A stretch of 64,000 nt of DNA from Paraburkholderia adhaesiva (GCF_021390575.1 NZ_JAJEJQ010000004.1:186001-250000), one strand, 5' to 3'; shown: positions 46,519-54,827, counted from the stretch's first letter. The notes: generated by a model not told the origin, from the sequence alone. Numbers and translations: made by a program.

Positions 46519-46632
46519 GCTTCGCTGGTGCTACGCTCGAACCGGAGCGCGCCTTCCTCGGCAACTGTGCGTTTTAAGAACGCCTGCGCTCACACGACGA
46601 ACCACGCGAGTATCCAACAGCAATAAAAATCT
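46519..46632. other. Short gap between the palindromes and the IS110-family element
   Basis: Nothing recognisable is present. The sequence becomes AT-richer (caataaaaat) just before the left repeat of the insertion sequence. Confidence 0.4.
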
Positions 46633-47986
46633 ATGGTCAGCCCGATTTTTGCAAGTGAGGTTGTGTTGACCTAAAGTGGACTTGCTCGAATCTATCCGGG
46701 GTCGTGGATGGGAAAGATCCCGCCCCATGATGGGAGCCGCGCCGGGCAAACCTCAAAAAGCCCTCAGCATCGAGGTGCTGGTTTTCATATCAGGTTACTT
46801 GCCCGGTCGTTGAGTCGTTTATGCCTTCACGTATCTCGCGTCGCAAAACCAGGTGTGACTACTGAAACTGAAGCTGTAAGCGACAGGAAGCGTCAGGCCG
46901 GGAGAGCTGCCGGCGCGCTTCGGTAGTGTGTCCCCTTGGCGAGGATGGCCCAGGCGATCCTCGCCAATTTGTTGGCCAAAGCACAGGCCACCACGTTCGA
47001 GTGTCGTCGGGCCAGCAGGCTGCGAACCCAAATACCCAATGCATCTGCACGGTGCTCGATGCGCTGCATGATGGTCCGCGCGCATTGCACCAGCAGCCGT
47101 CGCAGTTCCTTGTCGCCGCGTTTGCTGATGCCCAGTAGCGTTGGCTTGCCGCCGGTGCTGTACTGCCGCGGCACCAGACCGACCGAAGCTGCAAATTGCC
47201 TTGCCGAACCATATTGACGGGCATCGCCCAACTCTGACATCAACACACTGGCGGTCATTGGGCCGATGCCGGGAATCTCCAGCAGCCGTTCGCTGCGTTC
47301 GTCCTCGTGTAGCTGTGTGAGCAACTCGCGTTCGAGCTCACTGATCTGCTCATCCAGATACTTGAAGTGCGCCTGCAAGCGTTCGAGCACGGCCACCAGC
47401 CTTGGCGGCAACGATTCTGCCTCCAGCACGGCGGGTAGTCGCCGGATCACCGCCATACCGCGCGGCAGGCTGATGCCAAACTCCAACAGAAACGCGTGAA
47501 TCTGGTTGATCGTGCCGGTGCGATCGCGCACCAGACTCTCGCGAACTCGATGCAAGGCTGACACGATCTGCTGCGCTTCGTTATGCAGACTCACGGAGCG
47601 CATGCTCGGACGCGAAGCCGCTTCGCAGATCGCCTGCGCGTCCGCGAAATCGTTCTTGTTGCCTTGCCGGAATGGTTTAACGAACTGGGGGGAAATCAGC
47701 CTGGCCTCGTGGCCCAGTGCTTGAAGTCGGCGGGCGATCCAGTGAGCCCCAGCGCAGGCTTCCATCACCACCGTGCAACTTGGGGAATTGCTCAGCAGCG
47801 TGAACATCTGGCTGCGCGTGAGCTTCCTGCGGAACACCTGCTTGCCTGACGCATCCTGTGCATGCAGGTGGAAGCAGTGCTTGCCGAGATCGATGCCGAC
47901 CAGCGATACCGTGTCCATGATGGCGCCCCTGAAAGGACAAAATCCCCACTCAGCGTAGTCCACTGAGTGAGGATCGGGCTGACCAT
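46633..47986 (-). mobile_element. IS110/IS1111-group insertion sequence, about 1.35 kb
   Basis: A 14-bp inverted repeat, atggtcagcccgat at 46633-46646 and its complement at 47973-47986, brackets a single transposase gene. IS1111-group elements of the IS110 family carry short subterminal repeats of this kind, so the true ends lie a few bases further out. The element sits between parB and its presumed parS sites. The 246 bases between the left repeat and the transposase stop are non-coding; in IS110 elements such non-coding ends can encode a bridge RNA, but I cannot fold it here. Confidence 0.8.
46893..47918 (-). CDS. IS110-family transposase (341 aa)
   Basis: The protein begins MDTVSLVGIDLGKHCFHLHA, the DEDD (RuvC-like) N-terminal domain of IS110 transposases. 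It contains VVMEACAGAHWIARRL and ISPQFVKPFRQGNKNDFADA. A coiled-coil linker (LEELxxQ type, near ISELERELLTQLHEDE) follows. The C-terminal Transposase_20 domain carries LLEIPGIGPMTASVLMSELG and a serine in FAASVGLVPRQYSTGGK. ATG 47918 starts the conserved domain; an in-frame upstream start at 47963 adds 15 residues with no family match. It appears intact. Confidence 0.93.
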   Translation of the reverse strand: MDTVSLVGIDLGKHCFHLHAQDASGKQVFRRKLTRSQMFTLLSNSPSCTVVMEACAGAHWIARRLQALGHEARLISPQFVKPFRQGNKNDFADAQAICEAASRPSMRSVSLHNEAQQIVSALHRVRESLVRDRTGTINQIHAFLLEFGISLPRGMAVIRRLPAVLEAESLPPRLVAVLERLQAHFKYLDEQISELERELLTQLHEDERSERLLEIPGIGPMTASVLMSELGDARQYGSARQFAASVGLVPRQYSTGGKPTLLGISKRGDKELRRLLVQCARTIMQRIEHRADALGIWVRSLLARRHSNVVACALANKLARIAWAILAKGTHYRSAPAALPA

Positions 47987-47994
47987 CCTATTAA

Positions 47995-48010
47995 GCCCGC
48001 TTTCGCGGGC
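47995..48010 (-). terminator. Hairpin downstream of parB
   Basis: A 6-bp perfect stem (gcccgc/gcgggc) with a 4-base loop begins 20 bases after the parB stop. On the minus strand it is followed by ttaatagg, a weak T-tract. It probably ends the parAB transcript. The IS110-family element begins just beyond it. Confidence 0.45.
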
Positions 48011-48030
48011 CTCAGATATGCAACGGTAAT

Positions 48031-48999
48031 TCACGCCGGATCGCCGTTAAACAACTCGCTGATCACCTGGCGTATCCGAGTTTCCTGAGCGTCAGAGAGA
48101 ACGCCGGTCTTGATCTTCACGGTAAAGCTGTTCACGTCTTTCGTAATGCTGCCCGCGTGAGTCTTTCCAGCAAAGAACTTCTCGATTGATCGTTCGCGAG
48201 CAGATGTTCGCGAATTTCGCCGCGCGACTAGCGCCGCGATCGCGGGAGCGAATTTGCTTTGATCAAGACTACCGGACACAACATCGGGCCAAAGCTCGCG
48301 AGCCGCAACTACGCCGTCGTCACCATGCTTCTTCAGCACTGTGACGATCGCGTCAGCCGCATTGCATCCGATCAACGACGGGTTCAGGTCCAAGTCCTTC
48401 GTAACAAATTCCGGAAGGCTTCCAAAGGAAATGAACTTATACAGACCGCGGCGACTCATTCCTACCGCCTCCGCGAGACGCGTGCGGTTTGGAAACTCCT
48501 TTTCGGTCGTCCGGATCGAGACTGCGATCTCGTAGTCGGTCAGATCGTCGCGGCTCACGTTCTCCACCAAGGCGAGAACAGCCATGTCCTGGTCCGAACA
48601 TTCGATCACCACGGCGGTAACGGCATCTTTCCCGAGCATCTTGTGCGCCCGCCAACGCCTTTCACCCGCTACGATTTGATATCCCGCCTCGGCACGCCGG
48701 ACCACGATCGGCTGCAGCAGTCCCGCCTCGCGAATCGACTCCGCCAATTCGGAGAGTTTTGCCTCCGAAAACACCCGGCGAGGTTGCCACGGATTCGGAA
48801 CGATTTCTGCCACTGGGAGTTGCGAAGGCGTCCCTGACGCCTCCAATTCCCGTACGCGCAGTTGCGCTGAGGCCAGCGCTCCAGCCATCCCCGGTGCTGT
48901 CTCGGTACGTGCCGCTCGACGCGCGGGATCCGGCTTTCGTTCGTCCGTGGACCGAATGCCTGCCGTTTTGGCAAGCAGTTGCTCGCGGATGTTGCTCAT
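48031..48999 (-). CDS. parB: ParB partition protein (322 aa)
   Basis: ParB binds parS centromeres and, with ParA, segregates the replicon. The N-terminal ParB/Srx domain is clear: LPVAEIVPNPWQPRRVF (61-77), ESIREAGLLQPIVVRR and the C-box GERRWRAHK (112-120), which in known ParB proteins binds CTP. A helix-turn-helix follows (TRLAEAVGMSRRGLYKFISF, 173-192). The C-terminus (VKIKTGVLSDAQETRIRQVI) probably dimerises. I chose ATG 48999 (MSNIREQLL) because it overlaps the parA stop as ATGA; the same frame is open upstream to 49185, but that part lies inside parA. ParA and ParB are thus translationally coupled. Confidence 0.95.
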   Translation of the reverse strand: MSNIREQLLAKTAGIRSTDERKPDPARRAARTETAPGMAGALASAQLRVRELEASGTPSQLPVAEIVPNPWQPRRVFSEAKLSELAESIREAGLLQPIVVRRAEAGYQIVAGERRWRAHKMLGKDAVTAVVIECSDQDMAVLALVENVSRDDLTDYEIAVSIRTTEKEFPNRTRLAEAVGMSRRGLYKFISFGSLPEFVTKDLDLNPSLIGCNAADAIVTVLKKHGDDGVVAARELWPDVVSGSLDQSKFAPAIAALVARRNSRTSARERSIEKFFAGKTHAGSITKDVNSFTVKIKTGVLSDAQETRIRQVISELFNGDPA

Positions 49000-50216
49000 T
49001 GTGCGGGCCTCCATTGCTTGATGAATTGTTCGTCGACCCATCGGCAGTAGTCGACTAAAGGCTGTCGCACTCGCTGCAATGACTTCGCTTGACTGTGTGT
49101 GCTGCTGATGTCGAACACAGTGGTAAATGCCAGAGCTCCAGAACTCATGACTGAACTTGCGGGGACCTCGAACGGATCCAGCCACTGACGGTAGGCGCCT
49201 TGAGCCCAGGTACGGACAACTGGAGCCGATGATGTCGGCCCGTAATTTACCCGGGTAAGAAGCACGGACACGAAGTCGTACTTCTTGTCGGCCTCAAACC
49301 TTATGAAGGATTTGGCGACGTCGGAGAACAACCGCCAAAACGAGAGTGAACTAAAAAAGTCTAGGTTCTCGGGCACCATTGGCATAACCATGGCGTCAGC
49401 GGCCATCAGTGCGTTCAAGTTGAGATACGACAGGGAAGGGGACGTATCGAGGATGATGTAATCGTAGTGCTTCCTCAGCGGTGCCAATCCGTCTCGCAGC
49501 ACCTGCCAGAATTTGAATCCCGGAACTTTCATCTGCATCGCCGGCAGGTGATACTCCGCTCCAACCAACTCGGTATGCGCTGGAATGATGTCGAGTCCAT
49601 CCCAGTATGTCGACTGAACTTTTGCAAGCAGCCCGCCTTCAATGTCCTGGTCGTAGACGTAAGGCAGCACGGTAGCTTCAGGAAACACCTCCTTCTCCGC
49701 GTATAACCCGCAGAGTTCAGACAGAGAGGCTTGGGGGTCAAGGTCGACTACCAGCACTTTGCGACCACGGAGAGTCAGCCCTTGTGCGAGACACATGGTG
49801 GTCGTAGTCTTCGCAGAACCACCCTTCAGCTGCGAAGTAATGATGATCTTGCCCTCGAAGTCCTCGCTTGGGCCCGCGACTAGCGGTGTCTGGAAGATAT
49901 CGGAAATCTGCTGGACCCAGGTGCGCGCTTCCGCCAGAGTGAACTGCCGACTCCGACTACGCCCCGTCCCGGTGCTATGCCCTTCTGGCAACACCCCATC
50001 ACCTTTTGTTATCTGGTATTGCACCTGATTGCGGGTCAATCCGCACATTTCCGCGATCTCGCCGGTCGTGAAGACCGGGGGAGTCTTGCGGGGACGGGGG
50101 GCGAGAATTTGGTCTCGCAGTTCCGTCGCATAGTCGGTCACGATATCGGCGAAATCGCTGATTTCCGCGAGCGTGACTGTTCGGTCGATTGGTAGCGGTT
50201 GACTGACATTGGCCAT
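48996..50216 (-). CDS. parA: ParA partition ATPase, type Ia (406 aa)
   Basis: The protein has an N-terminal extension with a helix-turn-helix (FTTGEIAEMCGLTRNQVQYQ, residues 49-68), as in type Ia ParA/SopA proteins that repress their own promoter. The ATPase domain follows: deviant Walker A KGGSAKTTTT (131-140), VLVVDLDPQASLSELCGLY (Walker A' region) and YDYIILDTSPSLSYLN (Walker B). Residues such as VMPMVPENLDFFSSLSF match the family core. In the cell it drives plasmid or chromid segregation with ParB on the nucleoid. It is the first gene of the parAB operon and diverges from rep. The inverted repeats at 50394-50642 lie in its promoter region and may be its operators. Confidence 0.95.
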   Translation of the reverse strand: MANVSQPLPIDRTVTLAEISDFADIVTDYATELRDQILAPRPRKTPPVFTTGEIAEMCGLTRNQVQYQITKGDGVLPEGHSTGTGRSRSRQFTLAEARTWVQQISDIFQTPLVAGPSEDFEGKIIITSQLKGGSAKTTTTMCLAQGLTLRGRKVLVVDLDPQASLSELCGLYAEKEVFPEATVLPYVYDQDIEGGLLAKVQSTYWDGLDIIPAHTELVGAEYHLPAMQMKVPGFKFWQVLRDGLAPLRKHYDYIILDTSPSLSYLNLNALMAADAMVMPMVPENLDFFSSLSFWRLFSDVAKSFIRFEADKKYDFVSVLLTRVNYGPTSSAPVVRTWAQGAYRQWLDPFEVPASSVMSSGALAFTTVFDISSTHSQAKSLQRVRQPLVDYCRWVDEQFIKQWRPAQ

Positions 50217-50393
50217 TTTCAGAGTTTCCGGTCAAAAATTAGGCTAAACGCAGAATACCGGAAAAATCCAAAAACGTCTTTATATTAGTGTCGTATTCAT
50301 CGCTTTAGTTGTTTTCGAGCTTAACCACAGCAACCCATTGATTTCCTTCAGGGCGACCGAGTAACTCACCCGTAGCTCAGACGCCCGCAAGTC

Positions 50394-50461
50394 GGTACAA
50401 AATGTCTCACCTTCGCGATGGCGTCGGTTTGCTCAAGTACAAAGGTGAGCCATTTTGTACC
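50394..50461. promoter_or_regulatory. 20-bp inverted repeat with iteron-like arms, parA side
   Basis: The left arm ggtacaaaatgtctcacctt (50394-50413) and right arm aaggtgagccattttgtacc (50442-50461) are inverted copies with one mismatch, separated by 28 bases. Each arm contains the GGTGAG core and GTACC end of the origin iterons. The position 180-245 bases upstream of parA suggests control of parA, or binding by the initiator. Confidence 0.65.
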
Positions 50462-50569
50462 TATTTCGAGGAATGAATGTAACGTAAGACGACGTGAAGA
50501 AGCCACCAGTGAAGCAATTGGGTTGCTGATACATTACAATTTCATTTCGCGCCCGGTCTTCCTCAGCAG

Positions 50570-50642
50570 AGGTGAGAGATTGTGTACCCAACCCTGAGCG
50601 TTACGGCCAACCAGCCCTTAAGCGGTACATAATCTCTCACCT
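50570..50642. promoter_or_regulatory. Second inverted iteron pair
   Basis: The sequence aggtgagagattgtgtacc at 50570-50588 is mirrored at 50624-50642 (ggtacataatctctcacct), with one mismatch; the match extends outward through cctc...gagg. The arms equal the full origin iteron. Together with the first pair, they make a symmetric cluster between parA and the main iteron array. Confidence 0.7.
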
Positions 50643-50874
50643 CTGAGGCACACCGCCAAACGACGAATAAACGACCCGTTCAAGATCGCTGCGCTTCTTG
50701 TACAGGCCGCAGTTTTTTCTTGGCCACGAATCGATGCGTGGCTAGACCAGAACATCAACTATCGCCGTCAGATCTTCAAGAAAACTTGGATTACATCCCG
50801 ATGTTGCACTCTTCGGGAAGCCCTCTGCTAACAACCCAGAGATGTGATTGCAGTCGCGAAAGCTGTTTTGTGCG

Positions 50875-50960
50875 CTGTGTTTGTATGTGTTTTTATAAAA
50901 AAATAACGTACATACAAACATACACGCCGAGGTAGTTTGTTAAAAAACAGATACTTAAGT
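50875..50960. other. AT-rich stretch, candidate duplex-unwinding element
   Basis: The sequence around 50891-50917 (tttttataaaaaaataacgt, then acataca repeats) and 50939-50957 (gttaaaaaacagatacttaa) is far richer in A and T than its surroundings. It lies directly beside the iteron array, the usual place for strand opening in iteron-controlled origins. No gene is convincing here. Confidence 0.5.
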
Positions 50961-50963
50961 CTC

Positions 50964-51262
50964 AAAAGTGAGAGGTGCTGTCCCTAAGGTGAGAAATTGT
51001 GTACCTCAAAAGTGAGAGATGCTGTACTCATAGGTGAGACTAAGGGCGAGTGGAAGGTGAGAGATCGTGTCCTGAAGAGGACAGATAAGAACCGACGCGA
51101 TGAATGCATGTGGATAACCCTTCGGACGTCCTGTGCTATTGGGACCTAGCAGATTGCGCCGTGTGTGAAGGTGAGAGTTTGTGTACCAAAGGTGAGAGAT
51201 ATTGTGCATCTGTGCTTTGCGACGGAAATAAGGTGAGAGATCCTCGTTGACATCTCACCTTT
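50964..51262. repeat. Origin iterons upstream of rep
   Basis: Direct copies close to AAGGTGAGAGATTGTGTACC start at 50964, 50986, 51008, 51030, 51054, 51168, 51189 and 51230. An inverted copy of the core (atctcaccttt) lies at 51252-51262. The first four are spaced 22 bases apart, two helical turns, so the bound initiator would line up on one DNA face. Their position between an AT-rich stretch and rep marks a replication origin. The copy nearest rep could also mediate autorepression. Confidence 0.85.
51109..51117 (+). promoter_or_regulatory. DnaA box
   Basis: The sequence tgtggataa is a perfect complement of the TTATCCACA consensus. It sits in the gap between the two iteron groups (51073 to 51168), a common place for a DnaA site in iteron plasmids. 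Confidence 0.7.
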
Positions 51263-51305
51263 ATGTGCTACAGTCAGTCGAAACTTTGAGGGTAAGAACG
51301 GCTCC

Positions 51306-51320
51306 ATGACCGCGGACTAG
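51306..51320 (+). promoter_or_regulatory. Four-codon leader ORF before rep
   Basis: ATG ACC GCG GAC TAG ends two bases before the rep ATG. The rep start itself has only a weak ribosome site (ggactaggc). Re-initiation after this mini-ORF is a possible way of setting Rep levels. It may also be chance. Confidence 0.3.
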
Positions 51321-51322
51321 GC

Positions 51323-52828
51323 ATGAATAGCAGCAGTGACCGGCGGGTGACACCGCTCCAGTATGCACTCGACCTTTTTGTCGAAAACTCGCCGGCTCAG
51401 AGAGCTATTCACGAGCTCGCGTCAGACAAGGACATCGGATTTCAAAAGAATCGGGTGTTTGCCCGAATCGTCGGCCTTGGGCTGTCCGCGCGACGTTTCG
51501 TTGATGCGGCTTACTTCATCGTCGCCCAAGAGCCAGAGGTCAAGGAAGCCTACGACGTCACGCTCAGCTTTTTCAAGTGGCTGATGCGCTACGACAGCAA
51601 GAACAAAAAACACTTTTCCAGCGTTATTCGCAGCGTCAAATCGTCCATGCTCGAGGTGACAAGCGCGCCGATCGTCTCCGTTGATCCGGCTGGACGGTTG
51701 GTCGATCAGTCATCTGACGACCACGACCTCGATGACGAGGGCCAGACGGATGGTACCGGCAAAGCCGCAGTTGTCTCGATCACCGATGAAGATGGCGACT
51801 GGCTGGAGTTGATCGGCCGGGTAAGCGTTCGAAATGGCAGGATACGATTCCGCGTGCCTGTCGAACTGCAGCGGCTTATCAAAGATCCAGAGAATTCGTA
51901 CTGGACGAGCTTGCTGGTGACATCAAGGTTCACGCTGATCTACGCGAGAGGCATCTACGACCACGTCCAACCTGTCGTCGCCAATGGCGTATCAGAATGG
52001 CTGCCGCTCGACCTGATACGAAACCTTCCGGGAAAATCCTGGGCGAACAACGCCGAGTTCAAGTACTTCAAGCGTGACTATCTCGAGCCTGCCGTCAGGC
52101 AAATTAACGAGCTGTCCGATATTGACCTGTCGTATGAGACGCGAGCTGGAACGCCGGGGTCACGCAAGAAGGATCAGATTCGCTTCAAGCTCAAGCGAAA
52201 GAATGGCGCTTTGGCGTCCAAGGCCGCGATGCTCAACTCAGTGGCTCTTTTCCAGACCCTGCAGAACGAGTTTGGCCTGACCGACAAGCAGTTTGAACGA
52301 ATCGAGGACAACAGGGCTGTCTGGACTGACGAGCGAATTCAGCAGGCGATCGACTACACCCAGTGGACGATCCGCCAGGGCACCAAAGTCAAACGAGCGT
52401 CTGCGTACTTGATGAAGGCCCTGTCGGAAAACTACCGCGTGGCCGAAGCAGACCGGCAAGTCGAACTCGTGCAGATGAAACTCGCCGAGGCGGCTGTGGC
52501 CGAAAGTGCGGCCAAGCTTGCTTCCCGTACCGCCGTCGCCGAAAGCGTGGCGGCAGCAGACGCGGCCGCGAATCAGCGTCGTGAGGACGAGGCGAAACAC
52601 GCGCGAGAATCTTTCGCGGCGCTCGACAAGAAAATGCGGGAGGAACTCGTTCGCAAGTTCGTCGCGCAGAACGTGTTCGGACTTCGCGCTATCGAACGAC
52701 AGGGGATCAAACCGGCTGATGTCACGCATGAGAACATCATGGAATTGCCCGGTATCGCAAACACGTTCAGCCACTACGTCGCGTCAGAATTGAGGAAGGC
52801 CGCGCGGACACGGCAATCAAAAGACTGA
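51323..52828 (+). CDS. rep: Rep_3-type replication initiator (501 aa)
   Basis: The protein should bind the upstream iterons and start replication. The N-terminal domain (LQYALDLFVENSPAQRAIHE onward) is followed by an acidic linker (residues about 125-150). A second winged-helix region follows: LLVTSRFTLIYARGIYDHV, WLPLDLIRNLPGK and EFKYFKRDYLEPAVRQINEL, then SDIDLSYET and QIRFKLKRK. This matches the second half of Rep_3 (PF01051) initiators. The C-terminal 120 residues are alanine- and glutamate-rich and probably coiled-coil, an extension beyond the usual Rep_3 length of 230-350. The start is ATG 51323; a four-codon leader ORF (51306-51320) ends two bases before it. The gene diverges from parAB. 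Confidence 0.8.
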   Translation: MNSSSDRRVTPLQYALDLFVENSPAQRAIHELASDKDIGFQKNRVFARIVGLGLSARRFVDAAYFIVAQEPEVKEAYDVTLSFFKWLMRYDSKNKKHFSSVIRSVKSSMLEVTSAPIVSVDPAGRLVDQSSDDHDLDDEGQTDGTGKAAVVSITDEDGDWLELIGRVSVRNGRIRFRVPVELQRLIKDPENSYWTSLLVTSRFTLIYARGIYDHVQPVVANGVSEWLPLDLIRNLPGKSWANNAEFKYFKRDYLEPAVRQINELSDIDLSYETRAGTPGSRKKDQIRFKLKRKNGALASKAAMLNSVALFQTLQNEFGLTDKQFERIEDNRAVWTDERIQQAIDYTQWTIRQGTKVKRASAYLMKALSENYRVAEADRQVELVQMKLAEAAVAESAAKLASRTAVAESVAAADAAANQRREDEAKHARESFAALDKKMREELVRKFVAQNVFGLRAIERQGIKPADVTHENIMELPGIANTFSHYVASELRKAARTRQSKD

Positions 52829-53098
52829 TGCAAGAGATGAGATGTGCCGGAGTAGATAAGTGCATCTGTACTCGCGCAGTGCTCACGGAACACGATCACA
52901 AACTCCATCGAGCGCATCGAGATCAACGGCTCAGTGCTGGTTCACCTGCGCCTTCTGAGATTGAGAATGGTCTCGTTATCGGGTACCCGAGTGATTTGCC
53001 CATTGTCCGTGCTTAAGATCAGACCTTCACACGAACCGCCGCCCAACTGCAGATTCTGTCCAGAGATGTAGTTCGCCTGGATGCTGCGTAGGAACGCG
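52829..53098 (-). pseudogene. Possible short-chain dehydrogenase C-terminal remnant in a mostly empty gap
   Basis: A minus frame near 53015-53098 reads LRSIQANYISGQNLQLGGGS. This resembles the end of short-chain dehydrogenases (ANYITGQ...xDGG), where the glycine pair closes the Rossmann fold. Nothing upstream of it survives, because the IS481 fragment begins at once. The remainder (52829-53010) holds no recognisable gene. Confidence 0.35.
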
Positions 53099-53105
53099 CA
53101 GGTCG

Positions 53106-53636
53106 ATGGCGCTCCCCTGTTTTTCCCAACAAGCCGGAGGCCGTGTCTACCAGCAGACTTTCGTCGACACCTACTCGAAAGTTGCATTCGCCAAGCTCTA
53201 CGATCGCAAGACGCCCTTGCCGGCGGCGGACCTGCTCAACGATCGCGTTGTCCCGTTCTTCGACGGCTTTGGCATCCCGCTGCTACGCGTGCTGACAGAC
53301 CGCGGCACCGAATACTGCGGCAACCCCGAGCATCATGAATACGAGCTGTACCTGGCTTTGGAAGACATCGACCATACCCGAACAAAGGCCAAGTCGCCGC
53401 AAACCAACGGGATCGTCGAGCGACTCCACAAGACCATGCTCAACGAGTTCTACCGCATCGCGTTCCGCAAGAAGATCTACGACTCGATCGCCACCTTGCA
53501 AACGGACCTTGATGCGTGGCTCGACCAGTACAACAATGAACGGGAGCATCAGGGACGGTGGTGTTACGGCAAGACGCCGATGCGCACCTTTCTCGATTCG
53601 CTGGAACTCGCCAGGGAGAAACTCATTCCCCATTGA
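53106..53636 (+). pseudogene. IS481-family transposase, 5'-truncated (C-terminal 170 residues)
   Basis: The frame encodes GRVYQQTFVDTYSKVAFAKL, then VLTDRGTEYCGNPEHHEYEL, KAKSPQTNGIVERLHKTMLN and YNNEREHQGRWCYGKTPMRT. These are the second aspartate (TDRG), the catalytic glutamate (NGIVERLHK) and the C-terminal conserved box of IS481/IS3-like rve transposases. The N-terminal helix-turn-helix half and the first aspartate region are missing. The first residues (MALPCFSQQAG) do not match the family, so the ATG is fortuitous. Confidence 0.88.
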
Positions 53637-53819
53637 TCGCTTCCTCTCTATCGGCCCGACTACCTGTCAGATCGAGTCCCGGCTAATACACTTTTTGCAT
53701 GCACGTTCTATGCTTCCCGGTCCGACCAAACCAGCCACCCGTCATTCACGCAAAACGTGTGCGCGCGAATAGGGGAACAAAAGATCAGGGACTTCGATGA
53801 CTTCCCTGATCGATAGCTG
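53637..53819. other. Gap after the IS481 fragment
   Basis: No gene is seen. This may contain the outer end of the IS481 element. Confidence 0.35.
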
Positions 53820-54068
53820 TCACGGCAGCCTCCCTGTCTTGATGCGCGCGCCCATGGCGCAGCGTTGATCGGCATAGGACAGCGAGCGCATCGCGAACAC
53901 CACCCAACGCGCGCCGGCCACCTTTAAGTAACCGTCCTTGGCGGCTTCGTTGTCTATTGGCACATAGGCGGCGCGCTCCGTATGATGCGGGAGCACTCGA
54001 CGATTCTTGCGATCGGACAGTTCGGCCTCGACCGCGGGCAGCAGCGCAGCTTGTCGCGTGCTGGTCAA
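53820..54068 (-). CDS. Hypothetical protein (82 aa, TTG start uncertain)
   Basis: The frame reads LTSTRQAALLPAVEAELSDR, then RAAYVPIDNEAAKDGYLKVA and WVVFAMRSLSYADQRCAMGA. The composition is protein-like and the frame stays open, but no ATG is present and the upstream part of the frame looks non-coding. I recognise no family. It could be the C-terminal part of a decayed gene together with the fragment at 54100-54393. Confidence 0.35.
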   Translation of the reverse strand: MTSTRQAALLPAVEAELSDRKNRRVLPHHTERAAYVPIDNEAAKDGYLKVAGARWVVFAMRSLSYADQRCAMGARIKTGRLP

Positions 54069-54099
54069 AAAAGAGCAACTTGCGCTGTCGCAAAGGCGG

Positions 54100-54393
54100 T
54101 CATGCGGCAGCGAGTGCGTAGACGTGCAGCAGCATTTCGGCCGGTTCGAACTGACGACGGCCAAGCGCGGCGCTGTAGGTGATGTGTGCCGCGTCACTTG
54201 TGGGCTGTCCGGTGGCGAAGGCATGCAGCACGATGATAGGTGCAAGTCCCGCGTCCTCAATCTGCAACCGCGGGTCGGCCGGAGCGGCAATTCCCGCGAG
54301 CGGGTTAGGGGCGACAACTACCCAGTCCGGTTCGCCGATCAGGGGACGGGCAACCGGGGAGCCGGACCAGCAGATCGCGGGGCAGAGGCCGGA
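54100..54393 (-). pseudogene. Open protein-like fragment without a start codon
   Basis: The minus frame is open for 97 codons: PLIGEPDWVVVAPNPLAGIA, then LQIEDAGLAPIIVLHAFATG, ITYSAALGRRQFEPAEMLLH and VYALAAA before a TGA. The hydrophobic/polar pattern looks genuinely coding. There is no ATG or GTG in a useful place and a stop lies at its 5' edge, so it is probably a truncated or frameshifted gene. The family is not recognised. Confidence 0.35.
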
Positions 54394-54515
54394 TCAGGTT
54401 CGCTGGCGCGAGTGAGTCAGTGCAGCAGGAAAGTCAGTCATGCCGGTATGGACGAAGAGTCTTGTTGAACTGGCGGCACCGATTAGTGCGATGCTGCGCA
54501 GGCAGGATGAGGCAG

Positions 54516-54827
54516 TTAGCGTTGCGGTCCGTCATGCAGGCCGAGGCGTCGCGGCACAAACAGCCGGTGTGGCGCCTTGATGGCTATGCGCAGGTGTGGT
54601 TTGCGGCGCTGCTGCTGGCGTCGTCGTTCGCAGCGCACGGCGTGACGTCCCATGCCTGTCCGGTTGAGCTTGTCGCGGCTCATGCGGAACAGCCAACCCG
54701 ACAGGCTGATGGGGACCCGTTCGGTGATAAGTGACGTGGCGGTGGGGTGTAGCGGATAGCGAGCCTCCCGGCTCCTGTGGGGGGTGAGGCGAAACCAGTA
54801 GCGATCGCGGTGGGAGCGCATAACCAT
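54516..54827 (-). CDS. Conserved 103-aa protein, paralogue of the gene at 63611-63922
   Basis: The protein reads MVMRSHRDRYWFRLTPHRSR, then TATSLITERVPISLSGWLFR, LNRTG and HRLFVPRRLGLHDGPQR. The gene at 63611-63922 has the same length and shares MxMRSHRxRxWFxLTP, TATSLxTERVPxxLxGWLFR, LNRTG and RRLF/RLFVPRR. Conservative changes (D/N, Y/F, V/L) in this frame argue that it is translated; in the opposite frame copy 1 stops early. Basic and arginine-rich; function unknown. It starts 13 bases after the end of the gene at 54841-55068. Confidence 0.55.
   Translation of the reverse strand: MVMRSHRDRYWFRLTPHRSREARYPLHPTATSLITERVPISLSGWLFRMSRDKLNRTGMGRHAVRCERRRQQQRRKPHLRIAIKAPHRLFVPRRLGLHDGPQR

Noticed and set aside
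48999..49185. A longer ParB starting at 49185
   Set aside because: The extra 62 residues lie wholly inside parA in another frame and do not resemble ParB. The ATGA start at 48999 explains the coupling better.
50720..50935. A small plus-strand gene between parA and rep
   Set aside because: It lies in the AT-rich part of the origin region, shows no family and has no ribosome site.
54532..54734. A plus-strand gene opposite the 103-aa paralogue
   Set aside because: The plus frame ends at different places in the two copies, whereas the minus frame keeps length and conservative substitutions in both.
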